NCBI GenBank assembly: GCA_013398295.1
Contig: VZSF01008212.1
Coordinates: 124,001 to 188,000 of the forward strand
Direction of reading: 5' to 3'
DNA: 64,000 nt
From: Chionis minor
Lineage: Eukaryota; Chordata; Aves; Charadriiformes; Chionididae
Within the stretch, counting starts at the first letter, position 1. Every line of letters starts with the position of its first letter. Both the position numbers and the translations under genes were made by a program. Positions 26,201 through 39,300 of the stretch are shown here, one piece after another. A model generated the notes under the pieces. The model made no database searches. It worked only from the letters and a program-made list of their open reading frames with translations, and was not told the origin of the DNA.

Positions 26201-29200
26201 GCTTTAAAAGAATAGGTGACTGGGGGATTCTAACTGAGGATGAGAGCAATTAAGTGACGATCACTGGCTTCTTTCTATGTGCAGGTGTCACCAAGCAAAG
26301 ATGATGCAACAGGCATTAGCTGTCACCTGGCTGCCAGTCTCGGCAGAGGCTGTGGACTGGTAATTTGATTTACAAACTCTCACTGACGGAGCAGGTCAGA
26401 ATTGCCCATGAGTGGGTCCATGACTGCTGATGCACTATCAGGGTGCACCAAAAGCAGATCTGTTGCTCTCCTGGGCAACCAAACCACGTAGATACTGCTG
26501 GGGAGTGGAGGTGATTTTCTGATCATAGCCCAGCCCTGGAGAGCTCAACTTTCTAGGAACTAGGGGGTGCATGAGATAGATAGCGACTCTGTATCAGCAG
26601 GGAATACCCCCCAGCAAGTTTAACTATAAGCTTTCATTTTCCGTAAGCAAAACAACATTTTCTCCAAGAGAGAGAGAAGGTATGGAGAGATGCTAGGCAA
26701 GTGTGAATAAACAATGTTCTTAGGAGATCCACTGTCCATGAAGCATTTCTGACTAATCATTCATTTCATTGAATTGCTGGAGAGAAGCACAAGCACATTT
26801 TGCATCTCTCACCTCTCATACTGTTACTATTTCCTGATGCAGAGTTAGCCTGACATCAGCTATATGGATGAAAGTGACAAAGTTGTTCATGAGCACTAGA
26901 AGCACTCCAAGCTATATAGTTGATATGAACTAGTGCCACGAATCAAAAGGTATTTACGTTAAATGTATTATAAATCTAAGTAAGATGTAATTGAGATCAT
27001 ACATCTCTTTAAAAAAATCCTACCAAAAAACAGCAAAAATCAATTATTTATTTTGCAAGAATAACAATACAAGTGACAATAGCAATAAGGTGAGAGGCAC
27101 TAGCTTCCAGGAAACTGAAAAGGTCAACTTCTTTCTCATCAGTATGCAGGCCTGGGTCAGTAAGACAGCCTGAGATTTCTCTCTGAGCTATGCTAATTCA
27201 CTGCAAACAGAAGTTTAGCCTCAGCTAATATGCACACGCTTCAAACAGATAGGTCAGTAGCAAGGCCAGATACACCAGATGGTTTTAGAAAGGAATTACC
27301 CAAAGTTTGTACTGTCAAGCTGTAGGGCGGATTCCCAGAAGGACACTTCTCAAACCATAAGGCCATGAAGAAGAAAACTTCCAGGTTTGTTCTGTTAAAT
27401 TACAGGTGGAGGCAGAGGAGGTTTCTGGTTCTTCTTCTCTAGCTCTCCTCTAAGTGAGCTTAGCTCAATAAACTTTGAGAGAGAGGAGATGGGAAATATA
27501 TTGCAGATCAGATTTTCAACTGAAGTCGGTGTTATCCTTTTTACCTAAGTGATTCTGCTGATTCCCACCAGGATCTCACCCTCTGAGTTTGAGCAAAGGT
27601 AAATAAAACCCTTGAGATTCTCCCATCAGACTGATGTGTCTGTCAGACTCTTTCTTCACCACCTGTTCCCTTCTGGCTTTCCTTATTTCATTGCAAAGCT
27701 AAATTTTAGATCTGAAATCTTAACCATGGCCTAAGATCAGCTACTAAGTCATTGGCCTGCCCTCAGCTTGCAGACAGATCTCTGTAGATAGCACTCAGGA
27801 GCCACACTGGGGCTGGCTGAGGAAGGAGCCCTGCTGACCTGCTCCCCTGGAGGGGTCAGTGCAAAGTCTATGTCTCTGACTTCTAGCTCATCGTTCAGGG
27901 AAGCAAAGTTTAAGAAGAGAATGAAAAGAAAGCAAGAGATGAACTGAAGAAATTATGTTCTAAAAGTCTACGTTTAAACTGTTGTTGTTTCTTGCTCTTT
28001 GCTGTCTGCTTCAGCAGAGTCTGTTCTCTAAAACCAGTTACTACAGATCCCTGGGACAGCTGTAATAACTTGTGATAGATGATGGGTTTGGCTCCCACCG
28101 AGGCATAAACTGAGGGTGACTATGGACGCCAATACACCTGGGTCCTGAGCATCTACCGATCCCACTGAAAGGCTGGGGGAGAGAGAGTTTTATTACTTCC
28201 AAAAACTCATGTCCAGAAAAAGTCACCTATAAAATGTCCACAAGGAAAGAGGAAGGGCTTTCCCAAACTTTCTCACTTCTGTTTACTGAGGAAAGATGTG
28301 ACATCTTCTTCAACCAAGGCAGTAGACAATATCAGGAGGAACACTGTTGTTTATTTAAAATAAGTGGTTTTAAGCCAGCCTGCAGTCCTGCTGAGACAAT
28401 TCAATGTCCTGAATTAACTGTGCAAATAGTTACATGCCCAAATTGAAGACTGTTTCTATCGTCAAGGACAAAGGTATAATTCTATCATATATCATATTAT
28501 TATTTGAGAAGACCACACAAACATGCTGTTGGAGCTTTCATTTAGACACAGAGGTTCATGCACAAATAGTTTGAAACATCAATTGGACAGAAAAATTGCA
28601 TATTTTTAAACTCTGAAATGCTGTGTTCTTTCAATTACATTGTTCTGTGCTCTGAAATAAACATAAAATGTACTACATGCTATTCTAAGTTTGAGATCAT
28701 ATTTCAGATTTTCAATTTCTTTTATTTGTGATCAACTAAGCATTGATGTATAAGGTTTCATTTTCACAGAAAAGAAATGTGATTCATTAAAAAGAAATCT
28801 AAGAGCAAGCAAAGCTTTCCCATTTCCCTCTTGGATTTTGTGACAGTCACAGGTTAAATATCATAGTAACTTCTGATAATGATTTTTTTTTTGCTAGAAT
28901 GAGCTCCTACTTTCAGACTTTTGTAGCTTTTTGAAACTTGCATGTCTGTTTTAGTTCTGACACCACCTTTATTAGGATGTGGCTGAGTACTTCAATAAGA
29001 AAAAGGATTGAATAAACACACTCTCTCCAGCAGACCAGGTACGATCACACTTACAGTGAAAAGGTAATCCAGTCTGTTTGGAGGAGTTGTGGGTTTACAG
29101 AGGGAAGCAAACATAGATGACAATTTCCTTGAGAAAAGGAGGATATTTGCAAAAGGTTTGTACTCTTATGAATAACTTATTAACTTTGGGATAATATATA

Positions 29201-32200
29201 TTTAAATGGCTACAACATATATATGGATTCCTTTAGTCTGCACACTGTTTATCAGTGGTATACTGCTGAGTGGATCTGAGAGCTTAGCACCTACTGAACA
29301 GCAGATAGGAGCTACAAATCCTCCTTGTATGTGCAGTGTTCTGGGAAATTGAATTAGGAAGAAGGTGGATGTTTTGATATTGTGTAGCCAACATAAGACT
29401 TCTTAAATAATTTAGTGAATCTGCATTGCATCCCATTTATTATTGTCTATTTCTGTTGACACAAAAGACACAACCAGCTATTTTACATGAAAGTTATACA
29501 CAATTACTGCTCTTAGAGTGAGTAGTGATATTAAAAATAAGGATTCAGAAACTGCCACACTACTTTGAAAGTATGCTAAGGGAATGCTTCTGGGACAGTA
29601 CCAGATGTGGTGAAGAAGTAAATAACATTAAAATGAAAGAATGGAAATAACTTGCTTTTTGTTCCATTACCAAACTTCTTCAAAAACATTCCCTTCTTTT
29701 TTGGCAAAAACCAAATGTCATAATGTAATAACATGCATCTTCTTCCGAACCCAGTAAGTACTAAAGGTCTCTTTAAGGAAAAAATACAACATATTGGCAG
29801 AGGCTGTACCTTTCCTCTGCTCTGTAGGATTGGAAATAGCATTACCAGAAACACATAAAGCACCCTCTTAAGGCCATGATGTAAGTAAATGATGATAAGC
29901 TCACTGCTGCAAAATTGGTCCTTACCCCACAAGTGGCCTCACTCTTTCCAAGGCTCATTTGTAAAGTGAGGTACAACTGAGCAAGAGTGATGTTTTCAGA
30001 ACCTGTGCTGTTCAGATTGTCCATTAGCGCCTATTTGGACACTGTCACTCTCAATCTGAAAATTTAAGCGATTCATTGCCTGCCTCCATTGTTCAGTTTT
30101 ATTGCAGTCAAGGGCTAAATTGTCAGAACCAAAGGAATTTATGTGAGCAGATTTACGGAATGATCCACAAAGAAAGAGGGGGGAAGGTCAAAGCCACTTA
30201 CTTGCATTCCTTTCATTCATTTCTTTCTCAGTTATCTTGAAAGAAATATCAAATGTATAAAGTTTATCTCCAGCCCACCGAATACTGGAACGTTAGCAGG
30301 GTAGAATATACAGCCATGTGTGCACCAGAAATGTTTCATTTCTAACATAGCCATAGCTCTGCCTATACCATAATTAGATGACACTGATTAACGTTTCATG
30401 CGTCTTAGCTGGTCAAACTGAAACAACCTGAAGAAGCAACATTCTTACTAGTTCTTCACTGAAAGAAACATTTGGGGAATAGGTAGACAAAGTGACGTAG
30501 CAGAAAACTATTGCCCAAGAAAGAATGACAAGTGTAAATTATACTTGTATAAGCTGGACCTAACACATTTCCAATCTGCAATCTCCTTAGTCATATTTGC
30601 ATGTAGTTTCATAAGTGTCAATATTCAGTTTACTACTTTCATGCATTTTGAAGTATCCTTTTTTATCAGTGGGTCCTTAGAGCTTATGAACTGACTCAGA
30701 GTGCCAAATCCACCTGCAGTCTGTGAAATAATTCTTATTGCCATTTTTTATGTAAGCTTCTGTTTGGACACTTAATCTTGACTTCAATGGCACACATGGA
30801 TAAACTCTTACTTTTTTCTGTACATTTACTTCCTTTTATCAGAGTACGTTAACTGTCTTCCTTCTTTAATGGAAACTCTCCGTTGTCTTCATTTTTAGGT
30901 TTAGACTTCATAAGATCAGCGTACTCAATTTCTGAAATATATCTATGATGATAGGAACCGAAATATTGTTTATACTACCTGCTCATTAAAACACATAAGG
31001 ATACACAAACCTCACAAAGTTATTAGCTTATTTGGAGAGTTCAGATAGACATTTAAAAATATAGAGAGTTTTCTGAGCTGCCCCACTTTCTAGCACCTAG
31101 AGGTAATAAATCCCAGATGACTGGCCTCTCCCATCAGATCTCTCCCATTTGCACTGGCTGCAGTGAACCAAAAAGAGAAAGTATCTCAATATTTGCTCAT
31201 TTCTAAGTGTGAAGAAATGTGATTGAAAAACATTTTGAATCACAATATTGAATGATATCAATGCAAGCCTAAAAAGGAGCAGTGACAACACATACAGGAC
31301 ATTTGTGTGTTGCACAGAATACTTATACCCAATCCCAAATTTCACTGATGCCTAATCACAGATCACTTTAAAAAATATTTAATTCCCATAATAAATACTT
31401 CAAGTTCTTATTAAAACATGGTCATGTAGTTCATGCCTTTGAAATCCTGCTTCGAATCAATGGAGTAACCACATAGTGTTTGTTCCATTTCATCTCTTTT
31501 CAAGTTGTCCTGTAACTTGGAACGCTAAACTGCTGGTTTGATCATCTGTTATCGTTGTAATGAATTGCTCTAAGGCCAAGAGATTTAAAGCTTTTTTTCA
31601 GTTATGATTTAAACTCGTCAGAAAGGGTTTTTTTAAATATTTCTTTTTGTCATGTTCCATGTTTGTATATGATTTTCCCCCAAACCAGTGAAACTCTGTT
31701 CGTGGTCAGTTATTAAAGGAAATTTGGATTTGTTTACTTTGCAGTTATAGACCATCCAGGGAATGTGGGAGTCACATAACTTAACTTTAGACATCTAGAA
31801 ACTCAGCGCATAATTTAAGTTAAATTCACTTTAGCTAGTTGCACAAGAAATGCACTTCCAAAGGGTGATTCATTCTAATCCTAAATAGCCCGCTTCTTAA
31901 TTTTTGCATTTTTTCCATTTTGTTCGAAAACAACATATGCTGCATTACTTATTGGCATGCTGAAGGTGTTTTTCTTAAGTGGGATTTGTGCCGCTCTGTA
32001 ATCTGGTAGAAACTAGAAATACATTAAAAATGTACCAAATCAACATGCTTTTATGGACTGAATGAAGCCTTACAGATACAGAATATAAAAGAAAAAATGG
32101 CACATAAAAATCTAGTATTCAATAGAGACAGTATTACCTATACTGAAAGAAAAGGACAAACTGCTTCTGGTCATTATGAAGCAGTTACTCAGAAGTATTT

Positions 32201-32304
32201 AGATGCTAAATATGTGCTTACTTGGTTTTTCAAAATGAGTTAAATGTCCACCATCCTGTGGAACCTCCTAAGTATGTCGTGCTTAACTTGTTTAATGCAC
32301 ACAC
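26201..32304. other. noncoding stretch with one GC-richer part
   Basis: 26220-26620 is more GC-balanced than its surroundings, without an identifiable element. The rest is AT-rich and unique in appearance. Frames such as 29576-29932 on the minus strand (118 codons) show no domain. Segments at about 31500-31760 and 31860-32040 are non-repetitive and could be conserved noncoding DNA, but I cannot test that. Confidence 0.5.
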
Positions 32305-32328
32305 AAATAAATAAATAAATAAATAAAT
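32305..32328. repeat. (AAAT)6 microsatellite
   Basis: Six exact AAAT units preceded by a short ACACAC. It gives a Leu/Phe/Ile-rich spurious frame on the minus strand. Confidence 0.95.
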
Positions 32329-35300
32329 CCCAGCTGGCACCTTGCTCTGGTCTGTGATGTCTCCTGTGTACTTTAAACTTGTTCTGTTACTGCCCATCTT
32401 GGTAGCCCCAGATGTGACAGTCACACCTCGTGTGGGTGCAGCAGCATGGCAGCCTTTTATCTGCTTTGGGAAGCAGACAAGTTGTGGCTATTGAGCACAA
32501 AGCACAGCTTCTAATCAATAGACTAGTATTAATGGGGTTATATTTGGAAAACTTCAGGTTCATTTTGCAGATTCAATTTTCATGGTAACTACACAGCTCT
32601 TAGTCACCGCACAATCTCCAAGTAACATTATTGGCCTTTCAACCCCTAGTTTGTATGTGGTGACATAAAAACAAAGAAACTGTTGTGATGAGAAACTGGA
32701 TGCCCATAAAAAGACAGGACAGATGCCTGGGGTTTTTTGTTTGGGTTTTTTTTTTGAATCATCATAGCTTTTTATCTCGTTTTTGTAAACAATGATGCAA
32801 ATCTTAAAGCTTAAATCTCTAAAATCAGCACATCTGGTCTTCCTAGACCAAATCATACTGTAAAAAAATAAGGTTAGAGAACTTTTAGTTCTCTAACTAA
32901 TGTTATTAATGATAAATATTGGCAGAGGGCCTAGGCAAAAAGATCTGTTCCCGATCTTGAGGTCTGACAGCCACTGGCAGCCAGCACTGGATTACCATCA
33001 CTTTAAGAGTAGACATAATCACAGACATGTTGTAGGCTCCAAGAGCAAAACCTGGGCAAGAATCTGTACCCAATTCTTCATGCACATAGTTAAGATATAG
33101 TCAAAATGCCAGAGAAACAGCCACACAGCATATTCACTGGCCTGGTAAAAGGTGCATTTTGGAGTATTTCTTGTGAGGAATATTATTTGGATAGTATGGT
33201 CATGAAACGTGTGGGAAATAAGATTTGTAGGGGAGGAAGACACAGAAGGAGGTCAGACCTGAAAGATATAACAGGAAGGGTATCTGAGACCACAGAGGGA
33301 ACTGTCGTACTGAAGAGAGAGACAAGAGATGAAGATACTAAGGCAGCCAATTAGCCAAAATGCTGGTATGTTCAACTTTGTTCAAATTTACCTAGTAAAG
33401 TTACCTATACCAGGACAAATTAATTAGATTTTGCGTTTGGTCTTTCAAAACCTCATCATAAGAGGCTTAATTTTGCAAAAGCAAAACCAAAGCTGGCTTG
33501 GACTTGCTTCTCCCTTCATCCTACTACCAAAGCATACCAGAGGTGGAAACTTATTTGGCTTAATTTTTGGTTCTTGTTTGTGTTCATAGTCATCAAAAGA
33601 GAGAAAATGGATGTTCAAAACCAGTCATTCTGCAAAATGCCTGTTGCAAAACTACAAACTTCTCCCTTCCAGGTTATGTTCTACCTTATGTGCCACAAAC
33701 TGAATGGGAGAGAGTACACAGCGCTCAGGGAAAAGTGTTTAGCTCCCTGCTGATGGTTTTAGGACCTTTCCCCCATTGTCTCACAGAGTGTGTACCTCTT
33801 AATACCTCCCTAATGGTTACACAAGTTGCTGTCCAATGAAAAGTCAAGCTTTGTGATGAGAACATGAATCAAAATGCAAGACACTTCTAAGATCCCAGAT
33901 ACATTGTCTGAATTCTAGCACAGGAGCACTGTTCTTGTTCTTTGAAACACTGGTATAAACACAACTCCAGTATACAAATTGCAGTATAGCTGTTTGATCT
34001 TTCTTCCTTTTCTCTCCATAGCCTTCCTGATGCAGGTTACAGTTCACACATTCCAGAAACCCATTAATTATTGATGCTAAAGATAACTCATTTAACAAAT
34101 AAATATTAATTATATTTTCCAACTCAAGCAGGCAAGAACATTGTCAAACATCCTAGACAGCTAATTTAATTCCAGCTTTCTCACCAATTAATGACAATGT
34201 AAACCACATGGCTTTATAACACTGGACTGTCTTCAGGATAGATGCAGATAATGTTTTTTGTAAGAGACAGAGGATTTAGGTAACTGTTCGTATTGCAATA
34301 CAAAGAACCTGCAGCAGCCTGACCGCACTGAATTTTCTTTTATTTTTCAGAATGTTCATAATAATTACACTTTACTACAGAAAACAGGTGATGGCACCAT
34401 ACTGCCCCTGTAAAGAAGAAGAATGAACACTGCTCAGTTCATGGGAAGAACCGTTATTTGGGGCTATTACCAGGAGGGCATCCAAGGCTACGATTATAAG
34501 TCCCCGTGTAAAGCCACAGCCCTGAAAATGCCTAGCAAAAAATCAGAGAACTCCCCATCCTCAGCATTTCCCATTTACTCACGGTAGATTGATCACTCCA
34601 TTGGTCATTTTCAGTCCCATCCTGATGCCTCTAATTGTTCTCCTAAACTCTAGGAGGCACCTTCCCATCTAACCCACAGCTCTGGATTTCTCCCTAGGAA
34701 CTGAGTTGAAGAAATGGTTTCTGATGTGGTACCAGGTAGAAGACTTAAGATAAGAGACTGGAGCGAGACATGGAGAGGAGCATAACTTTTTGGTTGTTGT
34801 TGACCCTCAAGATTTCTTACTTAGTACGAATATGAAGAACAAGGAGACAAAGGACAGATTAGCATACATATTTTAGCAGATAGAAGGATAATACATGTTT
34901 AAATGGAAAGTAACTAAACTGAAGAGATGGATTATGAGAAAGGCATGTTGATAAGTCTAAAATAGACAAAATTGTTTCCATGTATTCCAATCTTCCATCT
35001 GAAAGTGTCAAGATTTTAACTAAGCTGTCTGGAGAGACTAAGAGGATATACAGTGGCATAAAAGTGCTTGTTAAAAGTCTAGGCTACTTACAGGTCAAAT
35101 TCCCAAGCAAAGAGCAAATCAACAGAGTTAAACAGGAAATGGCAACATTTCCATAGAGAGAGAGCAGAAAAGCAAATGAAATTTCTTTACCCACCTGATA
35201 GACACACAAGGGTGTAGGACATAGCAATAAAGACTATTACAGTGCTTTTGGTCACTTCTATGGACACTTCCCTGGGACTTTAGGGACAGCAGAGGGTCAA

Positions 35301-37229
35301 AGTATATTAATTTCTATTATGCTGAAGATGATTTTAAGTATTTCTTCTGCCTTTGGCTTAATTCGTAGATGTGACCATACCACAGAAGGAAGAAAGGAAA
35401 GCTTTTTTTAAAGAGAAAAGAGTCTCTGAATCGTGTTGGGAGGGTTAGCACATGGTAAACATCCAGAATATGGATAAGGCCTGTGCTCCAACAACATTTG
35501 AGGTATAAATCTGTGATTAAACTAATTACTGAACTCATTTGACAATTTCTTCAGATAGGAGTGGATCAGGGCATTGTAGAGCAAGGAATAATCCTGCTCT
35601 CCTTTTATCAAGCTCACGTTAGTATTTGCAAAGTATGTTGGAAATAAGACAGATACCTGTTCAGAAAATGAACCTTTGCTGTGGTTTCTCTTTCAGTTGC
35701 AGCTGATTTTGTAAAACTAACCACCTTTTTCTTATTTGTCAAAAATAAGTACAAGTTTCTAAAGAAAAACATTATAAAAACTAATTTTTAGAGGTGTTAC
35801 TTCTGAAAATTCAGGTCAGAAGATAATATCTGATCTCTGTTCCCCAAAGTCCTCTGGAAACAGAGAGATACAGGAACAGACACTTTGTGTACAAAATGCC
35901 CTTATTCTGTAATTCACAGCTGAATTTAGAGACTATTACCTCTCACTGCTTGTCTAAAAAGTTGATGTTTTGTATTTTTCCCTTCCTCTCTATGTTACTT
36001 GCACTAATGGTAACAACAAAGAAGCCATATTTTTTTTAGATTATAAGAGAATTTATAATCAAAGAATCCTTCTGTTCAACCTCTTTTTTGGCATATTTCA
36101 GCATCAGCTGTATTTGAAATCTAGCAGAGAACTTGTTTATGGAAGAAGTACCAGCAGAGAGAGGTTTTGGCTTGGAGTTTCAGGGCTCGGTACATAGAAG
36201 TTTGGCTAGAGCTGTGGAAAAGTAAAGGCACTACAAAGACATTCCTGGACCCCTTTCAAAAACAGTTGCTATTAGTCATCTGGGACAAGCAGCTGAGGAG
36301 ACATAGGGTAGGTTTTTGGTCAGACAGTTTGGGATTGTTAAATAATTAACAAGCAGTCAGCAAATTCTGGGCCAGTTATTACATTACTAAGAGGTTTTGT
36401 GTTGAATTATGTGCTCCTCTTCACATCCTTCAGTGCCAAGCATCATGTGCTCCTATGTAGTTGCCAAAATCCCAATTCTTTTCCTTGTCGCCAGTGGTCT
36501 CATTTTGCGACAGCGACATGGAAAGCCAGAGCATGGCGTTGTCCAATGCTGATTTCTCCATAGAGACTTGGCTATGGAGGGCAGGAACCTTGTTGAGAAA
36601 ATGTAAAGGCCTAGCAGATGGTAACTTTATCTAGGGCTTCTTGCCAGGCCACTTTCTTCAGTAAGCAAAGGCAGTCAGGCATGCTAGCAGGTCATGTAGG
36701 CTTTTTGTGTACTAACACAGTAGGATGATGACCCATCCTTTTCTTTCGCAGTTGTGAGGCTGCCAGAGGAGCAAACCTGTGCAACACTCAGAGCCTGAAA
36801 GGCTCTCTTATACCTTTACTTAAAGAAAGAAATCCTTGAACTTGGTGAGTGTGTCTTCTTTTAAGCAGCACCAATAGAAAAGGTCACATTTGATGTATGT
36901 TTACTGTATTCACAAAAAATGATAAAAGGCACTTTCCATATAAACATGAATAAATCATTAGTTGGTAACCAATCTGGGGAGCCGTTATCATTCCCAATTA
37001 AAAAAATGATACACAGCTTTCTTTCCACAGACCTTTTATCTCAAAATCAAATTTAAAGAATGGAATTTATTTTGAAGAAGGGCATACTTAAAGACAGTAA
37101 CATTATGTTTATTGCAGCTTAAATGTGGGAAAACCTTCCAGATTGCGACTAACTTTGATTATAATGATGATGATTCCACCAGAAAAAGTAGTTTGTAAAT
37201 GAAAGGAGGAAATTGGGCAGATGATCAGG
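32329..37229. other. noncoding stretch
   Basis: No exon or repeat family recognised apart from the inverted repeat at 32873-32897. Frames of 60-98 codons on both strands are featureless. A T-rich run lies near 32730-32755. Confidence 0.5.
32873..32897. repeat. perfect short inverted repeat (11-bp arms, 3-nt loop)
   Basis: GTTAGAGAACT at 32873-32883 and AGTTCTCTAAC at 32887-32897 are exact reverse complements separated by TTT. It could extrude as a hairpin. The stem is too short for a microRNA precursor, and there is no T-run context that would mark a Pol III terminator. Confidence 0.9.
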
Positions 37230-37397
37230 CCACGGAAGTTGTGGAGGCCCCATCCCTGGAAGTGTTCAAGGCCAGGTTGGATGAGGCTTTGAGCAACCAG
37301 ATCTAGTGGGAGGTGTCCTTTCCCATGGCAGGGGGCTTGGAATTAGGTGATCTTTAAGGTCCCTCCCAACCTAAGCCATTCTATGATTCTATGATTG
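37230..37397 (+). mobile_element. CR1 LINE, 3'-end fragment
   Basis: The end of ORF2 and the 3' UTR of a CR1 element on the plus strand: CATCCCTGGAAGTGTTCAAG, GGCCAGGTTGGATGAGGCTT, then GGGGGCTTGGAATTAGGTGA and CTTTAAGGTCCCTCCCAACC. It ends with the octamer tail CTATGATTCTATGATTG at 37381-37397. It is 5'-truncated and well preserved. It abuts directly on the decayed LINE that starts at about 37398. Confidence 0.95.
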
Positions 37398-39300
37398 AAA
37401 CAAAGATAATAAGAATACAACTACTGAAGAAAAAGTATCCTTGATTTCTTGATTGAAGGGAAACAAAGACTTCTTTGAGAAGTGGGTATTAAAAACAAAG
37501 TGCCAATAACATGATGTGGTTAATGAAAATAAAGTGCAGACCACAGATGAGGATGTTCAGAGAGAATTACTGAAATGGAAAGCAATTGGGAATGAAGGGA
37601 ATCTAAAATCACTGGTTAAGGGGTTTTCAAACACAAATCTGCTCAGAAAATGTATAAAAGCAATCAGGAAAAGATGCATTTAACTGAATGGTGTAAAGAA
37701 AGATTTTGTTAATGAAAAATATTGTTACAAAGTAAAATGTTCCAGGTAAAAGTTAGTCTATATTGTTTTCCCAAGAGTTGGGCATAACTCAACTGCATTA
37801 ACTGTATTAATAACAAAAAAATGTCAAGCATGTTGAAAGTCATGGTAGGATTCCTCAAGAACAAGGACACCAAAGTCCAGGTTGCAAAGAGCCATCGGGT
37901 AGCAGACAAAGATGACATGGAGAGGAAAGCTTTGCCAAACAAATGAGGAAAAGCCTGCAGTTTAGGCAGCTAAGTTACGCTGCAGTAAACAACAGTATCA
38001 CACTGACAGAAATTTTCAAGAATATGTTTGAATTTTTTAAGGCTATCTGTGATTAGAATTTAAAATAGGCTGCATGGAGCAAAGAATGTATTGATACACC
38101 AGGAAGAGTTTAGGAAAGACCTAGTTTACTCTTGCTTATCTCCTTGGGGTTTTTTAAGTTGCAAATATTGAAACTTATAGGAAATTATATTAGAAAACTA
38201 AAAGAAAAGAACAATTTCCATATGTTTTATAGGGTTTTTAAATAAGCAAGTTTTCCTTGATATTAATTCCTCAGTGAAAACTTTCTGAGACTTGAGAGTT
38301 AGTATTTAAACAGTGTCTTGTGGTACTGAAAGGAATTGCACAGATGCCACAGGAAAGAGGCATGAGCTGTTTATCAGTGCAGATGTAGACAGCTTTATAC
38401 AGGAGTTCAAGAGAAGAGAATTATGATAAGAAAACTAAGCAAATAAAGAGTATTTTTAAGAGAAATTCAGTAATGTTTAGGCTTACTAAAGGAGCTGCAA
38501 CATACCACCCAATTAGATCATATGCCTGGGATTAGTGACTTGATGAAAAGTGGATTTAAGAGAATCTGACAGGAGCAGCGGGAGGAAGTTAGCACTGTAT
38601 GAACTCTGACCTGAAGTGACTTTGTGTTGGCATGAAGTGTACAGAAGAAAAGATGAGATCAGTGAAGGATGCCGAGGAATACAATGAGTAATGACAGGAA
38701 ACTATGAGAGATGGACTTACTGGATCAAAACCAAAACTATTTGAGGTATATGCCACTTCTGACAAGAAGTCATTAGACAACAGGAAAAGATACCCAAGCA
38801 GAAAGAGACGGAAAAAACCCACCATGGAGTATCTTTTACAAAATCTCATTGAATAAAATGGAAAATTACAAGTGACCTGACAAAGGAGGAAGGACAGAAC
38901 AGCCTGAAGTTTTATATATGACTGCTCAAAATAGGTCATTTGCATAAGATATGTTAATGCAAAGACGGAAGAAAGGGAAAATGTGAATTCAGACAATAAA
39001 ATGTGTGACCTGGCCTCATTAACTGTAAATCACATTTCAGTTGATGCATCTAACTGTCTGGAGATGAGTATAAATTACTACATTAGAAAGTTGGCAGTAA
39101 TATGCAGCAAGTAAGAAAGGAATGTTCTCTTCATAAGACACAAAGATGTAGAAAATAAGAAATGAAAAAGCATTAGCAAATCTTTCAAATGTTACTGTTA
39201 ATGGAATATATGTGAAAAGACCATATGTGGCAATAGCGAAGACAGAGATCTTTATCACATTGAAAATACAGAAAATACTGAACAGCAACAATCAGCAATG
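37398..39300 (+). mobile_element. decayed non-CR1 LINE, copy A (R4/Dong-like, tentative)
   Basis: What is seen: a plus-strand frame reads DFFEKW (37468-37485), then VQTTDEDVQRELLKWKA ending at 37584. This is the same linker as in the copy at 45.5 kb. After a frameshift, LTEW follows at 37680-37691. Further on come TKGAATYHPIRSYA (38485-38526), EGCRGIQ (38664-38684), YWIKTKT with GICHF in the same frame (38718-38756), and NHISVDAS (39028-39051). In LINEs of the R4/Dong/Rex6 kind, recalled from memory, the corresponding order is NWKAPG, PEWM..GR, NYRPI, GCRRG, WIDYKKA, PHSW and NHLLYMDD. The order is kept, although many residues are not. About 700 bases between 37740 and 38460 fit no part of this and may be a later insertion. 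Stops and frameshifts show it is dead. The linker is more secure than the downstream motifs. Boundaries are approximate. Confidence 0.5.

Noticed and set aside
26520..26580. Possible CTCF-like site (ACTAGGGGGTGC)
   Set aside because: The required CC upstream of the core is missing; match too weak.
37709..37942. 77-codon minus-strand frame with a hydrophobic appearance
   Set aside because: No recognisable family; lies in the unexplained interval of the decayed LINE. Kept only as part of that finding.
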